64,000 nt of DNA, taken from positions 2,728,001 through 2,792,000 of the forward strand of contig NZ_CP023564.1 in NCBI RefSeq assembly GCF_002407065.1, given 5' to 3'. Origin of the DNA: Brachybacterium ginsengisoli. Its GTDB lineage: Bacteria > Actinomycetota > Actinomycetes > Actinomycetales > Dermabacteraceae. The notes beneath the pieces were generated by a model. That model worked only from the letters and a program-made list of their open reading frames with translations, had not been told where the DNA came from and made no database searches. This document shows, one piece after another, positions 7,225 to 15,928 of the stretch; positions within the stretch are counted from its first letter, which is position 1, and each line of letters begins with the position of its first letter. Position numbers and translations under genes: made by a program.

Positions 7225-8739
7225 TCAGTCCGTCAGGGCTCTCAGCCGCTTCCTCGCGAGCAGGGCCAGCAGCGCGATCAGCATCGCCGCCCCGCACACC
7301 ATCATCCACGGTCCGGACGGGACGAGGAGGAGAAGCGCCGCGGCGACCGCCAGCGCGAGCACCACCGCGTCCGCGTGCCAGCCGAGCTGGAGCACGACGG
7401 AGAGGTCGCCCTGGGGCGTGGGCATCGGGGTGCTGAGCGCGAGCGGGATCGTGCCCTTCGCGGCCTCCCAGGCCCGAGCGACCACGAGCACTGCGGCGAG
7501 CAGCACCGGAAGCAGCACCGCGGCGACGCCGAGCCGGTCGGCCGCGGCGCCCAGGAGGCCCAGCGATCCGCTCCCGAGCCCGGCGAGCACGCCGAGCAGC
7601 AGCAGCGGCGCGGTGAGGTGCAGGAGCACCTGCGCCCCGGCGCTCTGCCCGAACAGCCGCGGGGCGCCCAGGGTGTGCACGCCGTGACGGATCCCGTCCA
7701 CGAACGCACCGCCGGCGGCCCGCAGGACGAGCGCGCCGACCAGCAGCATCGTCCAGGCCGTCGGGCCCGAGAGCAGCGTCGCCCCGCCCACGGCCGCTCC
7801 GCCGAGCAGGGCGCCGAGCACCGCGACCGCCGAGCGCTCCGGGGTGCGCAGCCAGGCCACCGCATCCCGTCGCGCATAGAGGACCACGAGCCCTCCCCCG
7901 CCGATCGCCGGCAGCCTCCGGCCTGCGAGCGGCAGCTCCCGGAAGGTGCCGGCGGCGGTGGTCAGGTCCATGGTCGTCGCCGCCTGGGCGGCGGCATCCC
8001 ACCGCGCCGCCTGCTGGGCCAGCACGGCGCCCCGCAGCCGGTCCAGCAGCGGGATCGACAGGCCGACGGCGAGGATCCCCGCACCGAGCAGACCGAGGGT
8101 CCAGGCCCCTCCGTGCTGCGAGCGCCCCGGGTAGACGGCCGCCACCCCCAGGTGCAGCGGCGCCGCGACGGCCCCCACGGCGCCGACGACGAGGACGAGC
8201 GCGACGAGGCGGCGGGCGCCGGCGAGCAGGAGCTGCCCGCCGAGCCAGGCGACGCCGAGCAGCATCCCCGCGCCGAGGCAGGCGAGGGCGAACAGCGCGA
8301 CCTCGGCGAGGCTCGCGCCCGCCCCTGCCCTCAGCGTGGACCCGACCAGCACCGCGGGCACCGTGAGGCTCAGCACCGGGATCAGCAGCGCGCGGAGGAA
8401 GGGACGCCACAGCACGGCTCGCCGGCGGATCCCGCTCGCCCCGAGGGTGGCGGTGAAGAACGGAGGCAGCAGCGCCGGCCCCCGAACAGCGCCGAGCAGC
8501 AGCAGGCCCGCCCCGCCGAGCAGGACGATCACCGTGGAGATCGACGGAGCTCCCTCCCGGAGCAGGAACGGCATCACGTCCGGCCGGGCGAGGAGCTCGC
8601 CGGCCCCGTGCAGGGCCGGGGCACCGACGATCCCGACGCTGAGCACCACCACGTACACGAGGTAGAGGACATCGGTCCGGGTACGGGCCTCCGAGCGTTG
8701 GGACCACACCTCCCGCACCGGCTCGAGGGAGGTGCTCAT
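7225..8739 (-). CDS. polytopic membrane protein, probable ABC permease
   Basis: A 504-residue integral membrane protein with about 12 hydrophobic segments rich in Leu, Val, Ala and Gly, and no recognisable soluble domain. It begins with a charged cytoplasmic end followed by a first helix at YLVYVVVLSVGIVG. It overlaps the upstream ATPase gene by 4 nt (ATGA), the main reason for calling it the membrane half of an ABC system of exporter-like (ABC-2-related) build. The cargo is unknown. The coding 3' end contains a short repeat that continues past the stop codon (see findings). Confidence 0.65.
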   Translation of the reverse strand: MSTSLEPVREVWSQRSEARTRTDVLYLVYVVVLSVGIVGAPALHGAGELLARPDVMPFLLREGAPSISTVIVLLGGAGLLLLGAVRGPALLPPFFTATLGASGIRRRAVLWRPFLRALLIPVLSLTVPAVLVGSTLRAGAGASLAEVALFALACLGAGMLLGVAWLGGQLLLAGARRLVALVLVVGAVGAVAAPLHLGVAAVYPGRSQHGGAWTLGLLGAGILAVGLSIPLLDRLRGAVLAQQAARWDAAAQAATTMDLTTAAGTFRELPLAGRRLPAIGGGGLVVLYARRDAVAWLRTPERSAVAVLGALLGGAAVGGATLLSGPTAWTMLLVGALVLRAAGGAFVDGIRHGVHTLGAPRLFGQSAGAQVLLHLTAPLLLLGVLAGLGSGSLGLLGAAADRLGVAAVLLPVLLAAVLVVARAWEAAKGTIPLALSTPMPTPQGDLSVVLQLGWHADAVVLALAVAAALLLLVPSGPWMMVCGAAMLIALLALLARKRLRALTD

Positions 8740-9404
8740 GCCTGCTCCTCGAGGTGGAGGCGCACGTCGGCGAGCTCGTCCACGAGGTGCGGGCTGTGAC
8801 TGGCGAGCACCACAGCGGTCCCGGCCCGGGTGCGGGCTCGGACCGCCCCGATCACCAGGTCGAGCCGTTCAGGGTCCAGGCGCTGCTCGGGCTCGTCGAG
8901 CAGGAGCACGCGGCTGGGACGGGCGAGGGTCAGGGCGAGAGCGACGAGCTGCGACTGCCCGCTGGAGAGCTCGTGCGGGAAGCGTCCCCCGAGATGCGTG
9001 ATCCCGAGCTCGTCGAGCAGAGCTCGCCCGTCCTCCTTCGCCCGTCGGGCGCCGGTCCCCCAGGTCGCCCCGATGAACTGGAGGTGCTCGAGCACCGTGA
9101 GGTCGCGCGCGGTCTGGGGCGGGCCGATCAGGGCCGCGAGATCGGTGCGGAACGCGCGATCCCGATCATCGGGTCGGCGGCCGCCGATCCGGATGGTGCC
9201 CGCCGTGGGCTCGAGGAGCCCTGCGAGGACCTTCAGCAGCGTGGTCTTCCCGCTCCCGTTCGCCCCGGTGAGGACGAGCACCTCGCCCTCGCTCGCGCTC
9301 CCCGTCGCCTCGAGCAGCAGCACGCTGTCGTCACGCACGACGCCGACGCCCGAGAAGCTGACGAGCGGTGCGGGGAGGACGTCGTGCGACGGGGTGCGGG
9401 CCAT
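8736..9404 (-). CDS. ABC transporter ATP-binding protein
   Basis: A 222-residue ATPase. Walker A is GANGSGKTTLL; the Q-loop lies in ALIGPPQTARDLTVLEH; the signature is ELSSGQSQLVAL (LSSGQ in place of LSGGQ); Walker B is VLLLDEPEQRLD, and the H-loop His is in VLASHSPHLVDE. It is short and lacks the C-terminal domain of importer ATPases, matching exporter ATPases. Two Met codons (9404, 9422) and an open extension upstream are possible; 9404 starts closest to the domain and has TTCGAT 6 nt upstream, which fits the leaderless pattern seen elsewhere. The stop overlaps the permease start. Confidence 0.9.
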   Translation of the reverse strand: MARTPSHDVLPAPLVSFSGVGVVRDDSVLLLEATGSASEGEVLVLTGANGSGKTTLLKVLAGLLEPTAGTIRIGGRRPDDRDRAFRTDLAALIGPPQTARDLTVLEHLQFIGATWGTGARRAKEDGRALLDELGITHLGGRFPHELSSGQSQLVALALTLARPSRVLLLDEPEQRLDPERLDLVIGAVRARTRAGTAVVLASHSPHLVDELADVRLHLEEQA

Positions 9405-9721
9405 GACCCCATCGAAGCGCATCGGCGGGCCGTCCGCCTCCGACGTCCGTCTGCGCTGGGAGGACGGAGCAGGCGAGGAGGCGAGGTGTGACCCACCAGG
9501 AAACGTCAACCTCTGGAATTGTTGTCAGATCCGTGAGATGATGTCGGGGCGCCGTCGTAGGTGCCGTCACCCTGTTCCTGCAGGTCGAGCGGCACTCGAG
9601 CTGCTCTGAGACCACTGCGATCCCGGGTCCTGCCCGGATCCGCATCGCGCCGTCCGCAGCCGCTTCGACCCCACCAGGGCCGCGGTACCGCCGGTGCGCA
9701 GATCCACCGAGGAGGATTCCC
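9405..9721. other. 317-nt divergent intergenic region
   Basis: It separates the ABC ATPase gene (minus) from the CarD paralogue (plus). I see no ORF with coding character, no RNA gene and no strong hairpin. A less GC-rich patch around 9505-9550 is the likeliest place for promoters, but no -35/-10 pair stands out. The last 20 nt carry the strong GAGGAGGA ribosome site of the next gene. Confidence 0.5.
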
Positions 9722-10261
9722 TTGCCCGTCGCCACTGCATCCGCCGACACCCCCGCCCCGAAGATCGATGACGTGCTCACCCACCCCGTCCACGGGCCGG
9801 TGCGCATCGTCTCCCAGTGCACGCGCACCGTGCGCGGCGTCGAGAAGCAGTACGTGGACCTGGTGGTCATCGGTGACGAGATGCGGATCTCCGTGCCCGC
9901 GGACGGCAAGGACGTCGTGGGCCTGCGCCCCCTGCTCGCCGAGGCCGAGATCGTCGAGATGATCGCCCAGCTCTCCGAGCCGATCCCCGCGCCCGAGAAG
10001 AAGGCCTCCTGGGCCCACCGCATCAAGTCCCTGCAGATGCAGCTGCAGACGGGCCGCCTCACCGATCGCGTCGAGGTCATCCGCTCGATCGTGCGCGACT
10101 CCGGCGGCACCCCGTCCAGCCTCGCCGAGCGCAACCTGCTCAAGCAGGCCATCGACCCGCTGGCTTCGGAGATCGCGATCGCCCGCTCCGTCTCCCGCGC
10201 GGATGCCCAGGAGCTCCTGCAGAGCACTGCCGAGAACGCCCTCGAGGTCGCGGCCGCCTGA
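9722..10261 (+). CDS. CarD/CdnL family RNA polymerase-binding protein (paralogue)
   Basis: A 179-residue protein that aligns along its whole length with the canonical CarD at 24294. The N-terminal Tudor-like RNA polymerase-interaction part reads HPVHGPVRIVSQ against [12 protein letters not shown] and keeps the closing VPADG...VGLRPLL. The C-terminal helical domain starts SWAHRIKSLQMQL, so Trp97 aligns with the Trp that CarD wedges into the promoter bubble. The polymerase-facing surface is much diverged. The start is TTG with a strong GAGGAGGA site, in frame after an Ala/Thr-rich ~14-residue extension. It is monocistronic and ends at a bidirectional hairpin. The role, perhaps modulating a subset of promoters, is inferred. 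Confidence 0.8.
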   Translation: MPVATASADTPAPKIDDVLTHPVHGPVRIVSQCTRTVRGVEKQYVDLVVIGDEMRISVPADGKDVVGLRPLLAEAEIVEMIAQLSEPIPAPEKKASWAHRIKSLQMQLQTGRLTDRVEVIRSIVRDSGGTPSSLAERNLLKQAIDPLASEIAIARSVSRADAQELLQSTAENALEVAAA

Positions 10262-10325
10262 TCCGTCGCCGCGCGCACCCGCCCCTGCGACAGGCGGACC
10301 GGATGCGCCGATCGACGACCACTGC

Positions 10326-10379
10326 GCTGCCCCGCCTCATCCCTTCCGGGTGCCCCCGGAGGGGATGAGGCGGGGCAGC
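10326..10379. terminator. bidirectional hairpin between the CarD paralogue and the MFS gene
   Basis: An 18-bp perfect stem (10326-10343 with 10362-10379) with a further 6-bp inner stem (10345-10350 with 10355-10360). It overlaps the last codons and stop of the MFS gene, so the sequence is coding and structural at once. Confidence 0.8.
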
Positions 10380-11647
10380 ACTCGCAGGAGCCACAGTCCC
10401 CCGGCGAAGCAGACGGCGCCGGTGGCCGCACCGGCCACGGCGACCGGGGCGAACAGCGTGACGCCGGTGACGATCATCGGCGCCGCCAGCCGGCCGGCAC
10501 CGAGCATGGTGTTCCACCAGGCGAGGTACCGGGTGCGGCCGTGCACCGGGGAGACGTCGATGCCGAGGGTCATCACGATCCCCGCTCCCAGACCGTTCCC
10601 CACCCCGATCAGCAGGCTGGGGATCAGCAGAGCGATCACCCCGAGCGCCGCCCCCTCGTCCGCGAGCACGGTGCCCAGCAGCCCCAGCAGCAGGAACCCC
10701 GCCCCCATCACCAGGGCGCAGGGGACGGCCACCGCCGCGCGCCCGTAGCGGTCCATGAGCGTCCCCGCCGGGATCACCAGCAGGATCTCCAGTGCCGCGC
10801 TGATCCCGAAGACCACCGAGATCCACACCGGGTCCAGGCCCATGGCGTCGCCGAGCAGCGGCACGATGACGGGGCGGTTCACGCGGGCGATCATCACCGG
10901 TGCGAGGCCCAGCCCCACCGAGACCATGCGACCCAGGACCGCCCGGTCCAGCCGGTGCCGGGCCGGGCTCGCGTCGCGGCGCGGCACCCGAGGGGCGGCC
11001 GCCCCGCCGGCCTCCCCCGGCGGCAGGAACACGGCGATCATCACCGTCGCCGCGGCGGAGCTCGTGGCCAGGAGGACGAACACCCAGGCCATCGATCCCA
11101 GCGCCATCACCAGCGCACCCAGCAGGGGCCCGATCACCTCGCCGATGCGGATCGTGCCGCCGAAGAGGGTCATCCCCCGTGCTCGCATCGCGGGCGGCAG
11201 GGCGGTGCCGAGGTAGCTCTGACGCCCCAGGTTCCACACCTGCATGCTGACCGCCATCACCAGCAGCAGCACGATCAGCATGAGCCGGTGATGCCAGGAG
11301 GCCTCGCCGCCGACCACCGGACCGATGACGACGAAGGCCACGATGTTCGAGAGCACCAGCAGACCGCCGGTGAGAATGAGCGCCGGACGGGCGCCGATGC
11401 CCGCGATCAGCCGACCGGCCGGGATCGGGCCCAGGAAGGACATCAGCCCGAAGATGGTGGTCAGCGCCGCCGCCTGCGGGACGGTGAAGCCCAGGTCCCG
11501 CGCGATCAGCGGGATCACGGGCATCAGCGCCGAGATCCCTGCGAACTCCATCAGCGTCGGTGCGTAGACGGAGGGGATCAGGCCCTTGATCACCTGCCCG
11601 GGTGTGCGCGGGTCCCGGGAGGGGCTGCGCGGTGCGGGGGTGGTCAC
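10337..11647 (-). CDS. MFS transporter
   Basis: A 436-residue, 12-helix major facilitator protein. Conserved marks are the helix 2-3 loop with GPIPAGRLIAGIGARP (motif A-like) and the second-half equivalent PAGTLMDRYGRAAVAV; the central loop is charged (PRVPRRDASPARHR). The GTG at 11647 was preferred over TTG 11683 because CAGAAT ends exactly 6 nt before it. The substrate is not recognisable; the closest visible type is a drug or metabolite exporter. It has no operon partner. Confidence 0.82.
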   Translation of the reverse strand: MTTPAPRSPSRDPRTPGQVIKGLIPSVYAPTLMEFAGISALMPVIPLIARDLGFTVPQAAALTTIFGLMSFLGPIPAGRLIAGIGARPALILTGGLLVLSNIVAFVVIGPVVGGEASWHHRLMLIVLLLVMAVSMQVWNLGRQSYLGTALPPAMRARGMTLFGGTIRIGEVIGPLLGALVMALGSMAWVFVLLATSSAAATVMIAVFLPPGEAGGAAAPRVPRRDASPARHRLDRAVLGRMVSVGLGLAPVMIARVNRPVIVPLLGDAMGLDPVWISVVFGISAALEILLVIPAGTLMDRYGRAAVAVPCALVMGAGFLLLGLLGTVLADEGAALGVIALLIPSLLIGVGNGLGAGIVMTLGIDVSPVHGRTRYLAWWNTMLGAGRLAAPMIVTGVTLFAPVAVAGAATGAVCFAGGLWLLRVLPRLIPSGGTRKG

Positions 11648-11653
11648 CGGGCG

Positions 11654-11659
11654 ATTCTG
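11654..11659 (-). promoter_or_regulatory. -10 element of the MFS gene
   Basis: On the minus strand CAGAAT ends 6 nt before the GTG at 11647, supporting a leaderless transcript and this start codon. Confidence 0.4.
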
Positions 11660-11734
11660 CCAGCAGATCGTGAGCCGGGGCAAAGAGTTCCGGGGGCCGG
11701 ACGCCCGGACAGGGCTCCGGCCGTGACCAGCTCC

Positions 11735-12412
11735 TCAGGCCGGGAGGTGTCGGCGCAGGGTCTCGGCCTCGCCCTGCCGGGCGGCGGCCTCCTCGACCCC
11801 GGCGGCGATGGCCTCCGCGGCCCAGCGCACCGACCAGGCGCGCAGGTACTGCTCGCCCTGCGCACCGTGCCGCCATCGGGGCGTGGGAGAGGGGACCGGG
11901 GCGAGGCAGGTGGCCTGCCAGCCGTCGGTGTGCGCCGCGAGCGCGAGCAGGGCGATCTCCCAGCCGAGGGCGAGGACCCCCGGTCCGGTGCGCGCGAACT
12001 CCTCCGCCTCGAGCTCGACGGCATGGCGCAGCATCAGCTGGGTGGTCCCGTCGTCCTCCGGATCGAGCTGGATCAGGAGCGGATCCTCTCCGGCGCCCTG
12101 GTCCCAGGTCAGGCTGATCCGATGCGGCTCCTGCACCTGCAGGATCCGGCCGAGGGCGCCGTCGGGCGCCTCGAACCGCCCACCCTCGATCAGCTCTCCG
12201 CTGACGGGGCCGAACCAGCGCTCGAGCTCTCCTGGCCTGGTGAGCAGCGGCCACAGCTGGGCCGGTGCGCAGGCGATGTTGGTGGTCAGGGTGAGGACGG
12301 CCCGCACTCGGCGGGGCACGTCGGGCGCGGTCGCGTCGGCGGGAACCTGCTCGTCGATCTCGAGAGCACGTCGCACCGCGTCCACCACGGGCAGCGACTC
12401 CGTGACAGTCAT
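11735..12412 (-). CDS. SRPBCC (AHSA1-like) domain protein
   Basis: A 225-residue protein with a START/SRPBCC fold. Family hallmarks are the first strand and helix at NIACAPAQLWPLLTRPGELE, the following WFGPVSGELIEGGRFEA, and ISLTWDQGAGEDPLLIQLDP. The N-terminal ~45 residues are an extra helical segment, and the C-terminal ~60 residues extend past the usual domain. Such proteins bind hydrophobic ligands; the ligand is unknown. GAGGAGAAG lies just before the ATG. Confidence 0.75.
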   Translation of the reverse strand: MTVTESLPVVDAVRRALEIDEQVPADATAPDVPRRVRAVLTLTTNIACAPAQLWPLLTRPGELERWFGPVSGELIEGGRFEAPDGALGRILQVQEPHRISLTWDQGAGEDPLLIQLDPEDDGTTQLMLRHAVELEAEEFARTGPGVLALGWEIALLALAAHTDGWQATCLAPVPSPTPRWRHGAQGEQYLRAWSVRWAAEAIAAGVEEAAARQGEAETLRRHLPA

Positions 12413-12539
12413 CTTCTCCTCGGAAGGGTCTCATCCGCTCCGCACCGGCGCGAGGCGCGGATGCGGACCCCCGAAGGGTAGCCCACTGCGGCCGCCGTGG
12501 TCACGGCCTCCGACGCATCCGGACCCTCACCGCCGTAGC

Positions 12540-13286
12540 ATGGCGCTCGTGACTGCTCAGAGCTCCTTCCGACCGGCCTCGTTCACCGCCCATCTCTTCG
12601 ATCTCGATGGGGTCATCACCCCCACGGCAGAGGTGCACATGCGGGCCTGGGCCCGCATGTTCGAGGGCTTCCTCGCCTCTCGGGGCGTCACCGAGCCCTA
12701 CACCGATGCCGACTACTTCGCCCACGTGGACGGCCGTCCCCGCTACGAGGGCGTGCGAGCGCTCCTCGCCTCCCGCGGCATCACCCCACCCGAGGGCGAG
12801 GACACGGACCCCGGGGACCAGCCCCCGGGCGAGGAGACCGTGCGCGGTCTCGGCAACCGCAAGAACGACCTTGTCCTGGCACTGCTCCGGGCCGACGGGG
12901 TCTCCCCGTACCCCGGCACCGTCGCCTTCCTCGACGCGCTCCCGGCCGACGCCCGCCTGGCGATCGTCTCCTCCTCCCGCAACGCCGAGGAGGTCCTGCG
13001 CGGAGCCGGCCTGCTGGACCGCTTCGAGCACATCGTCGACGGCAACGTCGCCGCCCGCGACGGCCTGCCCGGCAAGCCTGCGCCCGATACCTTCCTCCAC
13101 GCCGCGCGCCTGCTGGGCGTCGAGCCCGCGCAGTCGGTGGTCTACGAGGACGCCGTCTCGGGCGTTCAGGCCGGTGCCGCCGGAGACTTCGGGGCGGTGA
13201 TCGGCGTGGACCGCGGCGCCGGTGCCGCGGAGCTCTCCGCCGCCGGGGCCAATCTCGTCGTCGCCGACCTGGAGGAGATCGCATGA
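12540..13286 (+). CDS. HAD hydrolase, beta-phosphoglucomutase type
   Basis: A 248-residue HAD subfamily IA enzyme: motif I LFDLDGVITPTAEVH, cap domain residues about 25-100, motif II IVSSSRNAEEVL, and motif III/IV GLPGKPAPDTFLHAA and VVYEDAVSGVQAG. The genomic partner decides the call: it overlaps by 4 nt with a GH65 glycoside phosphorylase, whose beta-glucose 1-phosphate product this class converts to glucose 6-phosphate. No Shine-Dalgarno is visible; a GTG at 12549 is an alternative start. Confidence 0.88.
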   Translation: MALVTAQSSFRPASFTAHLFDLDGVITPTAEVHMRAWARMFEGFLASRGVTEPYTDADYFAHVDGRPRYEGVRALLASRGITPPEGEDTDPGDQPPGEETVRGLGNRKNDLVLALLRADGVSPYPGTVAFLDALPADARLAIVSSSRNAEEVLRGAGLLDRFEHIVDGNVAARDGLPGKPAPDTFLHAARLLGVEPAQSVVYEDAVSGVQAGAAGDFGAVIGVDRGAGAAELSAAGANLVVADLEEIA

Positions 13287-15829
13287 GCCGCCGCCGCACC
13301 GTCGCCGCCGATCCGGTGGACCGCACCCATCTGCCCCAGGACGAGTGGCGTCTGGTCGAGTCCCGCCCGGGCGGCGACCTGGGTCTGATGGAGACCCTCT
13401 TCACGACCGCCAACGGCTACCTCGGGATGCGGGGCACACCCTCCGAGGGGCGTGACGCCGAGAGCCACGGCACCTTCCTCAACGGCTTCCACGAGACCTG
13501 GACGATCAACCACGCCGAGTCCGCCTTCGGCTTCGCGCGCACCGGCCAGACCATGATCTCGGTGCCGGACTCCTCCGTGATGAAGCTGTACGTGGACGAT
13601 GAGCCGCTGCTGCTCTCGATCGCGGACCTCGAGGAGTACGAGCGCTGGATCGACTTCCGTGAGGGCGTGCTGCGCCGCGAGCTGATCTGGCGCACCCCGG
13701 CCGGAAAGCGGGTGCGGGTGAGCTCATCCCGGATGGTCTCCTTCCCCCAGCGCCACCTCGCCCTGATGTCGCTGCGTGTGGAGATGCTCGAGGGTTCCGC
13801 GCCGATCGCGATCTCCTCCCAGATCATCAACCGCGAGGACTTCCGCGACGACTTCGGCAAGGGGGTCGACGGCGGCCCGGTCACCGACAAGGACGATCCG
13901 CGCCGCACCACGGCCTTCAGCCATCGGGTGCTCGAGCCGCTGCAGGACTGGCACAGCGAGCGCCGCATGCTGCTGGGCTACCGGGTGGCCAACTCGGGGA
14001 TGACCCTGGCCGTCGGCGCGGACCACGAGGTCACCTCCGATGCCGAGGTGGAGGTGCTCGTGGACACGGTGCCCGACCGCGGGCGGCAGGTGACCCGCGC
14101 GCACCTCGAGGAGGGATCGTCGCTGACGGTCGACAAGGCGGTCTCGTACCACTCCTCCCGCTCGGTCCCGCATCGGGAGCTGTTCGACCGCTGCCGCCGC
14201 ACCCTGGACCGCGTGCGCGGCGACGGCTTCGAGGCCCAGTACCGCGAGCAGCGGGAGTACCTCGGAGACTTCTGGCGCAGCTCCGACGTCGAGCTCCCGG
14301 GCCAGCCGGCCGCCCAGCAGGCCACCCGCTGGAACCTCTTCCAGCTCGCCCAGGCGACCGCCCGCAGCGACCAGTGGGGCATCCCCGCCAAGGGCGTGAC
14401 GGGCTCCGGCTACGAGGGGCACTACTTCTGGGACAGCGAGGTCTACGTCGTCCCGTTCCTGACCTTCACCCAGCCGCGCTGGGCGCGCAATGCGCTCCGC
14501 TTCCGCACGACGATGCTGCCCAAGGCCCGCGAGCGGGCCCGTGAGCTCAATCAGCGCGGGGCGCTGTTCCCCTGGCGCACCATCAACGGCGACGAGGCCT
14601 CGGCGTACTACGCCGCCGGGACCGCGCAGTACCACATCGATGCCGACGTGGCCTATGCGTTCAGCCAGTACGTGGACGTCACCGGCGACCTCGACTTCCA
14701 GCATCGGGACGGGGTGCAGGTGCTGGTCGAGACCGCGCGGATGTGGGCCGATCTCGGCTTCTGGCGGCTGCGGTCCGATGGCACCTCGAGCTTCCACATC
14801 AACGGCGTGACCGGCCCGGACGAGTACACCACCGTGGTGAACAACAACATGTTCACCAACGTCATGGCGCGGTACAACCTGCGCCGCGCCGCCCGTGCCG
14901 TGCGCGAGCTGCGGGCGGCCGACGCCGATGCCTTCGAGGCGCTGCGGGTCGAGCTCGAGCTGGACGAGCTGGAGCTCGAGCAGTGGGACGCCTGCGCAGA
15001 GGGCATGCATGTGGCCAAGGACGAGGCGCTCGGGATCCATCTCCAGGAGGACCGCTTCCTGGAACGGGAGATCTGGGACCTCTCGGGCACGCCCGAGGAG
15101 GCCTTCCCGCTGCTGCTGAACTTCCATCCGCTGGTGATCTACCGCTTCCAGGTGCTCAAGCAGGCCGACGTCGTGCTCGCCCTGTTCCTGCGCGGCAGCG
15201 AGTTCACCCCCGAGGAGAAGCGCGCGGACTTCGAGTACTACGACCCGATCACCACCGGGGACTCCTCGCTCTCGGCGGTGGTGCAGTCGATCATGGCGGC
15301 CGAGGTCGGGCACCAGAAGGCGGCGCAGGACTACTTCCGGGCCGGTCTCTTCGTGGATCTCGCGAACCTCCACCACAACACCTCCGACGGGGTGCACATC
15401 GCCTCGGCCGGCGGGGTCTGGAACGCGCTGGTGCACGGCTTCGGCGGGATGCGGCACGACGAGGGACGGATCTCCTTCGACCCCCGCCTGCCCGCGGACT
15501 GGCCGGAGCTCGCCTTCCCGCTGACGGTGCGCGGATCCCGGTTCCGGGTGCGCCTGGTGCGCGAGGAGATCTCCTTCACCCTCGAGACCGGCGACGAGAT
15601 CGAGGTCACCGTGCGCGGGGAGCAGGTCACGGTGACCGCGCAGGGCGTCTCGGTCCCCCTCGCGGATCAGGGCCCGCTGCTGGACGACTCGGTGCTGGCC
15701 AGGCCCGTCGGGCTCGGCGACGAGCGGGCCGACGGCTCGATCATGACCTCCTTCGTCCCCACGGATCCCGAGGACCCCTGGGAGTACCCGGTCGCCAGCG
15801 ACCCCGACGACATCATCGAGCAGAGCTGA
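13283..15829 (+). CDS. glycoside hydrolase family 65 disaccharide phosphorylase
   Basis: An 848-residue GH65 protein in the usual size range. The N-terminal beta-sandwich domain holds LFTTANGYLGMRGTPSEG; the (alpha/alpha)6 barrel contains WDSEVYVVPF and the catalytic Glu in GVTGPDEYTTVVNNN; FHPLVIYRFQVLKQADVVLA and a C-terminal jelly-roll with HIASAGGVWNALVHGFGG follow. The family phosphorolyses alpha-linked glucose disaccharides (maltose, trehalose, kojibiose, nigerose) by inversion, giving beta-glucose 1-phosphate. The exact sugar cannot be read from motifs. Coupling to beta-phosphoglucomutase gives a complete route to glucose 6-phosphate; no sugar transporter is adjacent. Confidence 0.92.
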   Translation: MSRRRTVAADPVDRTHLPQDEWRLVESRPGGDLGLMETLFTTANGYLGMRGTPSEGRDAESHGTFLNGFHETWTINHAESAFGFARTGQTMISVPDSSVMKLYVDDEPLLLSIADLEEYERWIDFREGVLRRELIWRTPAGKRVRVSSSRMVSFPQRHLALMSLRVEMLEGSAPIAISSQIINREDFRDDFGKGVDGGPVTDKDDPRRTTAFSHRVLEPLQDWHSERRMLLGYRVANSGMTLAVGADHEVTSDAEVEVLVDTVPDRGRQVTRAHLEEGSSLTVDKAVSYHSSRSVPHRELFDRCRRTLDRVRGDGFEAQYREQREYLGDFWRSSDVELPGQPAAQQATRWNLFQLAQATARSDQWGIPAKGVTGSGYEGHYFWDSEVYVVPFLTFTQPRWARNALRFRTTMLPKARERARELNQRGALFPWRTINGDEASAYYAAGTAQYHIDADVAYAFSQYVDVTGDLDFQHRDGVQVLVETARMWADLGFWRLRSDGTSSFHINGVTGPDEYTTVVNNNMFTNVMARYNLRRAARAVRELRAADADAFEALRVELELDELELEQWDACAEGMHVAKDEALGIHLQEDRFLEREIWDLSGTPEEAFPLLLNFHPLVIYRFQVLKQADVVLALFLRGSEFTPEEKRADFEYYDPITTGDSSLSAVVQSIMAAEVGHQKAAQDYFRAGLFVDLANLHHNTSDGVHIASAGGVWNALVHGFGGMRHDEGRISFDPRLPADWPELAFPLTVRGSRFRVRLVREEISFTLETGDEIEVTVRGEQVTVTAQGVSVPLADQGPLLDDSVLARPVGLGDERADGSIMTSFVPTDPEDPWEYPVASDPDDIIEQS

Positions 15830-15928
15830 CGGGCGCGGCGGCGCGACGGAGCCCCTCCGGCCTGGTGGAATAGGCTCCACGAGCGCCCTTCCCGGGCGTC
15901 CCGCCCCCGAGCCCGGAGCAGCAGAACG

